DNA of 64,000 nucleotides from Wurfbainia villosa (lineage: Eukaryota; Streptophyta; Magnoliopsida; Zingiberales; Zingiberaceae), in the NCBI GenBank assembly GCA_025175895.1, contig CM045993.1:59648621-59712620 (forward strand). The letters are read 5' to 3'. Under the pieces are notes generated by a model. That model saw nothing but the letters and a program-made list of their open reading frames with translations. It had not been told where the DNA came from and ran no database searches. Made by a program: the position numbers and the translations under genes. How positions within the stretch are numbered: position 1 is the stretch's first letter; every line of letters starts with the position of its first letter. This document shows, one piece after another, positions 1-10,323 of this stretch.

Positions 1-102
1 GAAATTCAAAAAATGAATGGGATTTATGAATGTATATTGATGCATTTTAAATCATCTTTCTCATATATGCTCGTTTTGTATTTCTAGGTTAATCAATTGA
101 TC

Positions 103-980
103 ATGACATCTTTGAATTTACGCACTATTTTGGATTCAAACAAATTGACTGGGCCTAACTTCCTGGATTGGCTTAGAAACTTGAGAATTGTTCTTAAGGC
201 AGAAAAGCTAGCGTATGTCCTTGAAGAGCCTCTTCCCAACAGTCCTAGGGACGATGCAACTCCAGACCAATTGTTGGCCTATCAGAAACATGTGGTAGAT
301 TCTGAATTGGCGAGTTGCATCATGCTAGCCACGATGGTACCCGAGCTGCAAAAGCAGCATGAGCATATGGATGCTAATACCATAGTCTTCCATCTTCATG
401 AGTTGTTTGATGAGCAAGCGAGATCCGAAAGGTTCGAAGTCTCCAGGCTCCTCTTCACCTCTAAGATGCAAGAAGGTTCGTCTATAGTGCAGTTTGTGCT
501 AAAGATGAATGGGTACATCGAGCGGCTGGCCACCCTCAGGTTTGTGATGGATCATGAATTAAGTATTGACTTAATTATGCATTGTTTGCACAAAAGTTTC
601 TCACAATTTGTGATGAACTATCGGATGAACAAACTAGAATCCACTATTCCTGAGCTCCTCAATATGCTGAAGACTGTTGAGTCTTCTATGAGGCATGAGG
701 AGAAGGTGGTTCTGTTAGTTGATTCATTGAAGAAAGGTTCTAAGAGAAAGGCAAAGGAACAGAAGAAAGGGAAGAATAAGAAGGCTAAGAAGGGAGAATC
801 AGTACAAAAGGACACTTGCCATCATTGTTGCAAGGAAGGCCACTGGCGAAGAAACTGCAAGATTTATCTTGAGTCCGTGAAGAATAAGAAGGCATCTGAT
901 GCCCCATCCTCTTCAGGTATCTTCGTTATTGATTGTCATTCTATTTCCTTAGACACTTGGGTATTGGATACAGGGTGTGG
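103..980 (+). pseudogene. gag: gag and start of protease, element A1
   Basis: Copia-type gag beginning at ATG 103; an upstream TTG at 97 is not a credible start. The N-terminal capsid-like region contains FLDWLRNLRIVL near residue 23, as in other UBN2-type plant copia gags. A Lys-rich linker near residues 210-235 precedes a CCHC zinc knuckle (CX2CX4HX4C, positions 817-858, residues 239-252), in which the usual Gly after the second Cys is replaced by Cys. The protease motif WVLDTGC begins at 958 with catalytic Asp at 967-969. The reading frame is open to the point where the solo LTR S1 enters, after which apparent coding to 1044 is only LTR sequence. This is one of the best-preserved gags of the A family in the window. 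Confidence 0.88.
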
Positions 981-2081
981 TGAAGGGGTTTTGCCCCGGA
1001 AGCTCTCATACCAATTTAATGGTTTTTGCTTATCGAGTCCGTGAAGGGAAACTTCGCTTCTCACTTCACCTCGGTTGCTTGATCATGGCGATCCCATCGA
1101 TTTCCTCGAATTAAAAATTTAATCCTAGACAAAAGGGATTGCTCAAACAACCAAGTCATCGTCGTGCTATTCATTTAGAGAGGTCACTTGAACAATCTAG
1201 TTGTTCAAGCGACCATCCTCTATTCTACGAGTAGCCGCGGAATAGACGATGCTTGGATCGTTGGTTTTTGTGTTTATGCTTGGGATCCAAGTATTATTTA
1301 GCCATATATAGATCGTCGGTTTTTGTGTTCATGCTCATAATTGAAAAACAAATACAAACATGTAACATATAAAAATTAGAGAATCGATATACCTCTCGAT
1401 CTTCTAATGTATGTCCTTCCTCCTTTCGGATGTCGTGTGGGCGACGCTCTACCAAAAGTTGAAGTTCCTAGATTGCAAATCTTCTTTCCTTGCTCTTCCA
1501 AAGCAAGAGGAAGAATAGAAACAAAACTCTTCTCCTTGCTATAGCCAACCAACAAGCAACAAGGAGAATGCTTGCCGCCGGCCAACAAGGAGAAGGAGAT
1601 AATGGTGGAAATCAGCCAAGACACCAAGGGAAAACCCTATATCTTGTTTCCACCACCTAAGGAGAAGGAGAAGGGGTCTTTGGATGCCAGCCAAGGGCTG
1701 GGAAAGGGCTGTGGGCACTGGCCACCAAAGGAGAGGAAGAAGAAAGCAAACTACTTCCTTATTTGGTGCCACCCAAGCCTCCGAAACCCTAAGCCTCCAA
1801 ACCCTAATCCTAGCTCTCCTAATGGTCGACCATGGAAGTGGGGAAGAAGATTAGGATGAGCATAAGCCAAGGTAGAGGGAAGATGGAAGGAATCGGCCAC
1901 ACCTTAGGAAGAAGAAGAGACACCTCCTCCACTTGTTGCCGCCCACACCTTATTGTCTACAATGTAATGTATTAGATAATATTGCATAATCATATAAATA
2001 TGCAAACAATGATCATGTGATTCTTATTTCAAAATAAAGATGTTCATACAAAAGATAGACTTTTCAGTATACATCCCTACA
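981..2081 (+). mobile_element. Solo LTR S1 inserted in the A1 protease gene
   Basis: The 1101-bp segment starts with TG and ends with CA and is flanked by a perfect 5-bp duplication TGTGG (976-980 and 2082-2086). Removing it and one TSD copy rejoins the protease coding sequence as seen in A2 (near 32587) and A3 (near 40869). It contains no gag or pol, primer site or second LTR, so it is best read as a solo LTR left by LTR-LTR recombination. Inside are two copies of a roughly 25-bp repeat containing GGTTTTTGTGTT (about 1256-1281 and 1312-1336), a TATATAG at about 1304, and AATAAA near 2033. It does not resemble the other LTR families here. Orientation is assumed from the TATA and AATAAA order and is uncertain. 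Confidence 0.8.
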
Positions 2082-2086
2082 TGTGG

Positions 2087-3100
2087 CTCACATATATGTA
2101 ATGACATATAGGGGCTAAGGAATAGAAGAAGACTCGTCAGAGGGGATTCAAATTTGTGAGTTGGCAATGGAGAAAAGGTTGCTGCGGTTGCCATCGAAAC
2201 TTATTTACTGAAGTTTCCTAGTGGACTAGTCTTAGAATTGGACAATTGCTATTGTGTTCCTTCTTTAATAAAGAACATTGTTTCTATTTCCTGCTTAAAT
2301 AGAAATGGTTACCATTTGACGTTTAGTAACAATTGTTGTTATATAACTTTGAATGGCGCACTTTATGGGACTGGAACCTTGAGCAATGGTATTTACACGT
2401 TGGATGTATCCAGTGACATTTTCAATATTGAAGTGAGCAACAAGCGTGCTCGAAAAGATAATCAATTAGACTCCTACATGTGACATTGTCATCTTGGCCA
2501 TGCAAGCAAGAAACACATGTCCGAATTACACCGATGTGAAATTCTAGAATCGTTTGAATTTGATTCATACGATACATGCGAATCATGCTTAAAAGGCAAG
2601 ATGACTAAGTTACCTTTTACAGGAAAAGGTGAATGAGTGGGAGAGTTGTTAGGTCTAATACATACTGATGTATGTGGACCTATGTCAACTCAAGCTATGG
2701 GAGGCTATAACTACTTCATTACCTTCACCGATGATCACTCATGGTTTGGGTATGTGTTCTTGATGAAACACAAGTCTGAAGCCTTTGAAAGGTTCAAAGA
2801 ATTCAGAAATGAAGTAGAGAAACAACATGACAAGAGTATTAAAATACTTCGATCGGAACGAGGTGGTGAATACTTAAGTCAAGAGTTTCTAGATTATCTA
2901 AGAGATAATGGTATATTGTCTCAATGGACTCCGCCATATACACCACAACATAATGGTGTATCTGAGAGGCGTAACCAGACCTTGTTGGACATGGTCAGGT
3001 CAATGATGAATCATGCGAATCTTCCCAAGTCTTTTTGAGGCTATACACTTCAGATAGCTGTTTACTTGTTAAACAGAATGTCAACCAAGGTAGTCTCTAC
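2087..3100 (+). pseudogene. pol: Protease C-terminus, GAG-pre-integrase and integrase (part), element A1
   Basis: Continues the protease after S1 (SHICNDI), then the retroviral-type zinc domain of integrase and the catalytic core up to the insertion of element B. First catalytic Asp in HTDVCGP at 2667-2669; the motif that should read RSDRGGEY reads RSERGGEY because GAT became GAA at 2856-2858, so the second catalytic Asp is lost; the Glu of VSERRN is kept. In-frame stops are TAG 2109-2111 (Gln codon in sister copies), TGA 2481-2483 and 3036-3038 (Trp) and TGA 2634-2636 (Arg). The rest of integrase resumes at 14082 after B. The copy cannot make active integrase. Confidence 0.88.
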
Positions 3101-4915
3101 TGTTAGTGAAAGCCCTAGAGTCAATCATGTGATGATTGTTGTATGGACTTTATTGTATCATATTCCTATTAATAAATGCATGGTTATTATATTTACTTGT
3201 ATTGGTGCCAAATAACTAAGTATAATAACGTCCTTGAGTAGTAGGTTCTTATCTATATCAATCGATTGGTTGAATCGATAATGAGATGATATAGAGAACA
3301 CTACTCTTAATCATTCCTAGTCAAGTATTAAAATTCAGGGAAAATGTTAATGTGTAGAGACTAGCATATAGGTCAACACGATGACTTGATCTCACAAGTC
3401 ATGGATATGAGATATCAAGTTGACACATTGGTATGCATTGGAGAATGTATATTGAATGACCCGCCATGAGAAAGTATCATGGATCATTATATGAGTGTCA
3501 TATACTTTCTCATATGACTATTAATATGACTATTAGTCCTTAGACCTGAAGTCACCATGGTTCCCTACATAAGGAGTTTCATACTTTGACTTCGTCAAAC
3601 GTCACCCATAAATGGGTGGACTATAAAGGCGATTACTGGATATGTAACAAATTATGCGGAGGGATGTGAGTGATGTAGATGGGATCTATCCCTCTTATAT
3701 GACGAGAGTGATATAGTTATTCTTGATAGAGTGAGACCACGAAGTGCATGGCCATGCCCAAATGAGTCAATATGAGATATTGAGCTCATTTGATTAGAGT
3801 GAGTCTACTTGGAGTTCAAGATATAGATTGTACCGAGGATGACACAGTCTGTGCCTCAATTGGTCAATCTAGATGTCAAGGATAGAGGGACATTGTCACA
3901 TATTATGAGAGTCACAATTAGTAGTCACAAAGGTGATGTTGGAGCTCAACATTCTTATAACTTGGGTAGCAATGATGTGTTGCTAGATACCGCTCATTGC
4001 TTATGTTCCTAAATCGGTTTAGGGACATTGCCAACGTTACAAGAACCTATAGGGTCACACACAAAGGGCAATTAGATGGAGATTAGGTTCATATGATGAA
4101 CCATGAGGATTAGGTTCATGAGATGAACCAAATTGGATTAAGAGTAATCCAAATTAGACTAATTGAGTTAAACTCAATTTGATTCAATTTTTGAATGAGT
4201 CTAATTTAGATTTGATTCATTGAGTCAATTTAAATTAATGAATAGAGATTCATTAAATCAAATTGACTTGAATCAAGTGGTTAGATTTGATCAACCATGG
4301 GAGATAAGAGGTCAAGTTTGACTTGACTTGAGAGGGAAGATAAATGGTTAATTTTGACTTGACCAATTGCCATGTCATGGTGACTTGGCATGGGGGCCGA
4401 CCAATGATGATGTTCCACATCATCATAGACTTATCATGTGGTGCCACCTCATGAGGGAGACCAAGAGCCATTGGCTCTTGGAATTACATGCATGCATGTA
4501 ACCCCCCATCCAAGAGTGGCCGACCACTTTTAGCATTAGTGTGAAGTTATTTGGATTAACTTCATCTTCTTCTTTGCTCTCCTCTCAAGCTTGCTCTCCC
4601 AATCCTCTACTTTGGTCGAAACTTCCAAGGGGTGCTAGCACATTCTAGGTTGTGTTTCTCCACCATTTTTCCGTGTGAATACTAATAGAGGAGTGTTCAC
4701 TTGACACTCTTGAGTTCCGACAAAGCTTTTGGACGAGCGGGATAAGCGAAGGGCGTCGCTATGAGGGTAATGCTCTCATCTTGTAGATCTAAGGTAGATC
4801 TAGGATCTTTAAACACATACATGTTTTATTTTATATCTTCGCACGGATCCGTGGCTGGGCTTCCGAGGTTTCCGCAATGCAAAAAGCGGTTTTTGCATCT
4901 CGGAAAATCCCAACA
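3101..4915 (+). repeat. 5' LTR of element B
   Basis: 1815 bp, begins TGTTAGTGAAAGCC and ends CGGAAAATCCCAACA; matches 12261-14076 nearly base for base. It contains a perfect inverted repeat, ATGAGAAAGTAT (3466-3477) with ATACTTTCTCAT (3502-3513), kept in the 3' LTR and in the related solo LTR C. A TATAAAG occurs at 3622-3628, but I cannot say whether it is the promoter. The part near 4030-4075 (GAACCTATAGGGTCACAC) resembles the equivalent part of the A-family LTR (GAACCTATTTGGTCACAC), which supports common ancestry of the two families. Confidence 0.94.
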
Positions 4916-4916
4916 A

Positions 4917-4928
4917 TGGTATCAGAGC
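4917..4928 (+). other. Primer binding site of element B (tRNA-iMet)
   Basis: TGGTATCAGAGC directly after the 5' LTR end, complementary to the 3' end of plant initiator tRNA-Met, the usual minus-strand primer of copia elements. Confidence 0.93.
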
Positions 4929-5760
4929 CACGTGCGAAGCATGTATGTGTTTCATATTTGTAGTTTTTGTATTAGATATAAAAATTATAGTTTTTTAAGT
5001 TTCTGTAAATTTCCTATTTTTATAGAATTTTTGGGTATTTTTCTTGAAGAGTCGAAGCAACGAGTGTTGGGACACTTGTAGGCTTCAACCACCGAGAAAA
5101 ACTCTCCGAAACGACGAGTTATCGCTTTAGGTTTATGGGACAGTGACTTAAGTCACTGTAAGATCTAGTAGGGACACTCACAAAGTTTATTTTTGCGAGT
5201 AGGGGCGCTGCCCCTATCCCCGAAAGGGGCCTTGTCCCACGATCGCGCCCGGAAATCGCTTAGCGGGACCGTTACGGAGAGGTGACTCATAAAATTGAAA
5301 AAAAAGGAAAAATTATAGAAATTTTCTGTAAAATACATAATTTAGTATTATGTATAATTATGTGATGGTCATGGCCCAAGAACCCCAATATGATTGGACG
5401 TTAATGTGTTGTAATTCATAATACGGCCTGCGTGCCGTTTTTGTCATTGTGCTTGTTGTATAGGGTATGCGACCTGCATGTCGTGCTTCTTCTTTTTAAA
5501 ATTCTAGTTGTAAATAGTTTTAGACTCGAATGTAACTCAAGTTTTATGTTTGTAATGTACAAAATGGAGCGGTGGAAGGTCCACTTCTAGATGGAGTTAC
5601 GAGAAGGGTGCCGACGACACATGGCGGTCAAAGGAGGCGCTTAGAGAAGCCGCTAACCCTAGGTTGACCATCCGATCTTCTCATTGGCTTGAGAAGATCG
5701 TAGTATGGACAATGACCTAATCACAATTAATTTATATATATGTATATATGTTGATATATA

Positions 5761-5905
5761 TATATATATTTGTTATGCTTGTATGTATGTGATGCATGCT
5801 AGTAGAATAATGCTTATATGTATATGATACATGCTAGGATATTTATCTTGTATATATATAATGCATGCTAGAATAATGCTTGTATGTATGTGATGCATGC
5901 TAGTG
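5761..5905 (+). repeat. Short AT-rich tandem repeats in the B leader
   Basis: About four imperfect units of some 25-45 bp built on TGTATGTATGTGATGCATGCTAG, preceded by a TA-dinucleotide run (about 5735-5770). Probably replication slippage; no function is evident. Confidence 0.75.
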
Positions 5906-6201
5906 TAGGATAATAAAGGTCTTAATGCATATATGATACACATTATGATTAGATTAGATCTTAATCGAATCAACTCGAAAATGCCTACCAAGTCCTTGAT
6001 AACCATCACTACCTCGATCATTTGTAGTTGTTGAATCTGCCAAAGCAAAGCAACACATATTATCTTGGTAGGGTACGGAGGGACAATCTTGGTCCCGCCT
6101 GTCACGGCTTGAGTTAGAGTAAGCTCAATTAGATTGTGTAAAACTAGTTAACTCAATTGGATCGAGTAGAACTATAGGCATATTCCAACCGTTGAAAAGA
6201 T

Positions 6202-6453
6202 AGGATAAGATCGCATTTACACTAAATCTTGGGCGATTTAGCCAAAGCTAACTCAAGGTCTTTTGTAAATGTGGGTCTTAATCCTATAAACAAGAGTTGT
6301 ATAGAGATGTAATCGGTAATGTGTTACCCATCGATCATACTAAGTCTTGGGCGATTTAGCCAAAGCTAACTCAAGGCTTAGTATGATGTGGATCTTGTCC
6401 CGCAGGAATTATAGCTAGTTTGTATGAATCTAGTAATGTGGTTTGACCACATT
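6202..6453 (+). other. Structured leader region of B: two shared-motif hairpins and a third hairpin
   Basis: An identical 32-base motif occurs at 6227-6258 and 6345-6376. Each copy is enclosed by a different perfect inverted repeat: CATTTAC/GTAAATG (6214-6220 with 6265-6271, extendable with gaps to 6202-6285) and CATACTAAG/CTTAGTATG (6336-6344 with 6377-6385). A third perfect hairpin, AATGTGGT-TTG-ACCACATT, lies at 6435-6453. The same motif held in unlike stems suggests selection on RNA structure rather than chance duplication. Confidence 0.75.
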
Positions 6454-6573
6454 CATAACTCGATTCTACAAAATTCCTATAATTCAGTGGGAGTATTATT
6501 TGATTAAAGGCCTAATTAAATGATAAAAGGAATATGATATTAATTTTCTGCATTGGGTATGTTGTAGATAACT

Positions 6574-7432
6574 ATGTCGACAAACACGAACACTCTCTCC
6601 CTGCGTTCTGTCCTTGAGAAGGACAAGCTCAACGGAGCAAATTTTTTGGACTGGTACAGGAACCTGAGAATCGTTCTTACCCAAGAAAGGAAATCATCGT
6701 CGGGCGGCCCATTCCGGGAGGCACCTCCCGCCACCTTTGCCTGAGTGACAAAGATGCTTATAAGAAGCATCAAGATGATGCATTAGATGTGTCATGTCTA
6801 ATGCTCGTGACCATGAACTCTGAGCTTCTGAAGCAACACGAGTTCATGAATGATTATGATATGGTTGAACATCTTCGTCAACTATATCAAGGACAAGCAA
6901 GGCATGAGAGATATGAAGTCTCTAAGGCATTGTTTGGGTCCAAAATGCAAGATGGGACTCCCGTAGGTTCATATGTACTCAAGATGATTGGGTACGTAGA
7001 AAACCTACCTCTGATTGGGATTCCCACTTGGCCAAGAGCTGGCCACTGACTTGATCTTGCAGTCTTTGCCACAAAGCTACAATCAATTTGTCATGAATTA
7101 CAACATGAATGAAATTGATAAGCCACTGCCTGAGATTCTCAGCATGTTGAGAACTGCTGAGCTCAACCTTAAGAAGGGAAAATCTGACTCCATTTTGATG
7201 GTGCAAAAGAAGAAAGGCAAGGGCAAGCCTAAAGGTAAGGGAAAGTCCCAAGCCAAGGGCAAAGGCAAAGAACTTAAACCCAAAGGAGGGGTGGCCAAGG
7301 AAGGGGCTTGCTTCCACTGCAAGGAAGTTGGACACTGGAAGCGTAACTGCAAAGCTTACCTGGAAGATCTTAAGAAGAAGAGAAGTGAGACTTCTACTTC
7401 AGGTATAAATGTTATAGAAGTCAATCTATCTA
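6574..7432 (+). pseudogene. gag: gag, element B
   Basis: Starts at ATG 6574. The N-terminus includes FLDWYRNLRIVL, parallel to the A-family gag. The frame is lost around 6680-6745 (TGA 6742-6744); the capsid-like part resumes in another frame at about 6790, and a second frameshift falls near 7010-7025. The C-terminal part is very Lys/Gly-rich (about 7200-7300) and ends in an intact CCHC knuckle (CFHCKEVGHWKRNC, 7309-7350), the nucleic-acid binding motif of nucleocapsid. Two frameshifts and a stop mean no full gag can be made from this copy. Confidence 0.88.
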
Positions 7433-8613
7433 TTTCTTCATCATGGGTATTAGATACCGGATGTGCATCTCACATTTGTACCAATGTGCAGGCGCTGAGA
7501 AATAGTAGGGCATTGACAAAGGGCGAGGTGGACCTACGAGTAGGTAATGGAGCAAGGGTTGCTGCTGTTGCTGTAGGAACTTATGATCTATCTCTACCCT
7601 CTGGGCTTGTACTAGAATTAGATGAATATTGTTATGTGCCTACCTTAACTAAGAACATAATTTCGATTTCTTGTTTAGCCAAGAAAGGATTTACATTTAT
7701 AATAACGAACAAATATTGTTCAGTTTATTTAAATGATATGTTCTATTGTAGTGCACCTCTAATGAATGGACTCTACTTTCTAGACTTAGAGAGCCCTATC
7801 TATAACATAAGTACCAAAAGGTTCAAGTCAAATGAGTTGAACCAAACCTATCTCTGGCATTGTCGCTTAGGTCACATAAATGAGAGTCGCTTATCTCAGC
7901 TCCATAAGGATGGGCTGCTAGACTAATTTGATTTTGAATCATATGAGACATGCGAGTCTTGCCTTTTAGGCAAGATGACCAAGACTCCCTTTGGTGGACA
8001 CAGCGAAAGAGCAACAGACTTGTTAGGATTTATACATAGTGATGTATGTGGCCCTTTCAATGTTACAGCTAGAGGTGGTTATAGGTACTTAATTACATTG
8101 ACTAATGACTTCAGTAGATATGGTTATGTGTATCTCATGACACATAAATCAGAATCCTTTGAAAAGTTCAAAGAATTCAAGAATGAAATACAAAACCAGC
8201 TTGGCAAGAGTATTAAGATACTTCGATCAGATCGAGGTGGTGAATACCTTAGCCATGAGTTTCGTGACTATCTAGCTGAGTGTGAGATTCTATCCCAACT
8301 CACTCCTCCTGGAACATCACAGTGGAATGGTGTATCCGAAAGGAGGAATCACACCCTATTAGATATGGTACGATCTATGATGAGTCACACAGATCTTCCT
8401 ATATCCTTTTGGGGATATGCTCTAGACACAGCAACCTTTACCCTTAACCATGTACCATCCAAGGATGTGATAAAGACACCATATATGATATGGACAGGGA
8501 GAAATCCCAAGATGTCTTTCATGATGATTTGGGGTTGTGAGGCTTACGTTCGACGTCAAGTCTCAGACAAATTGGGACCCAAATCTGATAGGTGCTATTT
8601 TGTTGGATATCCC
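7433..8613 (+). pseudogene. pol: Protease and integrase (N-terminal part), element B
   Basis: Protease motif WVLDTGCASHIC with catalytic Asp at 7453-7455, then the GAG-pre-integrase and HHCC region (LWHCRLGH...CESC). A TAA stop at 7924-7926 interrupts the linker; downstream the integrase core is open. Its catalytic acids are all kept: Asp in HSDVCGP (8041-8043), Asp in RSDRGGEY (8230-8232) and Glu in VSERRN (8338-8340). The gene is cut at 8613 by solo LTR C, inserted within the codons for VGYP, and resumes at 10324. Without C and the stop this would be a normal copia pol N-terminal half. Confidence 0.9.
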
Positions 8614-10318
8614 TGTTAGTATGAGCCCTTAGTGCCAATTATGAGATGATTGATGAGGGAGACTTTTGTATTATATTCTTGCATTAATAAAGGCAAAGAT
8701 TGATTATTATATTTCTTTATGCGTGTGCCAGCTAAATAAATATAATAATGCCCATGAATAGTAGGTTATTATCTACAGTATATCAATTGGTAGAATTGAT
8801 TATGAGAAGCTGTAGAGAACACTATTCTTAAATATTCCTAGTCGAGTATTGTATTAATAGACAAGGGCTATATTGATACATTGAGACTAGCATGTAGGTC
8901 AATGGATGACTTGATCTCACAAGTCATGGATATGTGATATCACATTGATACATGGGTATATATATTGGAGACTATATATACTGAATTGACCCACCATGAG
9001 AAAGTATCATGGATCATTATATGAGTGTCATATACTTTCTCATGTGACTATTGGTGTGAATAGTCCTTAGACCTGAAGTCACTATGGTTCCCTACATAAG
9101 GAGTTATGTACTTTGGTATCGTCTAACGTCACATCGTAATTGGGTGACTATAACGGCGATCACTGAGTATGTAACGAATTATGCGGAGGGATGTGAGTGA
9201 TGTAGATGGGATCTATCCCTCCCATATGACGGGAGTGATATCTTTGGCCTCTTGATAGAGTAGGACCACGAAATGCATGGTCATGCTCAAATGAGTCAAT
9301 ATGAGATATTGAGCTCATTTGTTTGAGTGAGTCTACTTGGGGATCAAGAAACATAAAGATTGATAAGAGGGTGACACGGTCTATGCCTCATTGATTGATC
9401 TGAGATATCAAGGATATAAGGACACTGTCATATGATAATAGTCACGGAAGAGGTTGTCGGATCTCGACATTCTCATCACTTGGGTAGCAATGATGTATTG
9501 CTAGATGCCGCTCATTGCTTATGTATCTAAAATGGTTTTGGATACATTGCCAACGTTATGAGAGCCTATAGGGTCACACACAAAGAACATATTATTTTAG
9601 AGAGGAAATCATTTTGGTTCGACTAAAATGAATTATTAGTTAATTGGATTAACTAGAATGAGTAAGACTCATTACTTGGCTAAATTTGAGTTGGACTCAA
9701 ATTGGTTTATATTGAGTTAGACTCAAGTCAAACCAAGAGAAGAAAGCTAAAATGATTAATCATAATTAATCATGTAATACACGAATTAATCATGTAATAC
9801 ATAAATTAATAATGTAATACACGAATTAATAAATGAGGTTTTAAATGGGATTTAAAAGCTCATTAATGTGCATTTAATGAGCATTAATTGACTTCCTTTC
9901 TTTTATCATGGAGAATAAGGAAGTACATTTAATGTCTCATTAAGGTGTATTATTGCTTCTTCTTCTTCTTTAACATTGAGAAAAAAAATGAATGTGATTT
10001 AATTTTTATTTTTGTTCTCAAAAAGCCAAGTATAGAGTGAAAAGAGAGACCTTGGCGTGGTTGCTAGCACAACCGAAAGGGTTTACCTCTTCTCTCCAAG
10101 ATCGTGTGTGTGTGCACCGTAGAGGCGTGGACATTCTGACCACACTGAGATCCGCAAGTGTTGCTGACTGGAATTCGAAGGGCACGCTTCGAAGGTAATC
10201 TCGATTCCTATAGGATAGAATCGATAATAGAAACGAGTATGTTTTTTTTTGCTTGGATCTCAGGAGGGATCATAAGTTTTCCGCTGCGAATTTTTGTTTG
10301 TCGCTCGGGATCCCTACA
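8614..10318 (+). mobile_element. Solo LTR C inserted in element B integrase
   Basis: 1705 bp, TG...CA ends (TGTTAGTATGAGCCC ... GGATCCCTACA), flanked by a perfect duplication ATCCC (8609-8613 and 10319-10323). Excision restores VGYPKDTKGYYFY in pol. It aligns over most of its length with the B LTR but is clearly diverged, so it derives from a sister family. It keeps the 12-bp inverted repeat ATGAGAAAGTAT/ATACTTTCTCAT (8996-9007, 9032-9043). No internal region remains, so it is a product of LTR-LTR recombination. Confidence 0.93.
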
Positions 10319-10323
10319 ATCCC

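Larger units (their letters stand above)
4929..6573 (+). other. Untranslated leader of element B
   Basis: About 1.65 kb between primer site and gag with no convincing coding. It holds a GC-rich stretch near 5195-5280, an AT-rich tandem repeat near 5761-5905, and several strong inverted repeats at 6202-6453 described separately. Long structured leaders are expected to carry packaging and dimerisation signals in LTR elements; which part does so here is not known. Confidence 0.8.

Noticed and set aside
981..1044. Continuation of the A1 gag-protease reading frame for about 20 codons past 980
   Set aside because: These codons lie in the inserted solo LTR S1; the true protease sequence resumes at 2087.
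1572..1859. Open frame of 95 codons inside S1
   Set aside because: Low-complexity, Lys/Pro-rich, inside an LTR, with no conserved motif and no counterpart; chance frame.
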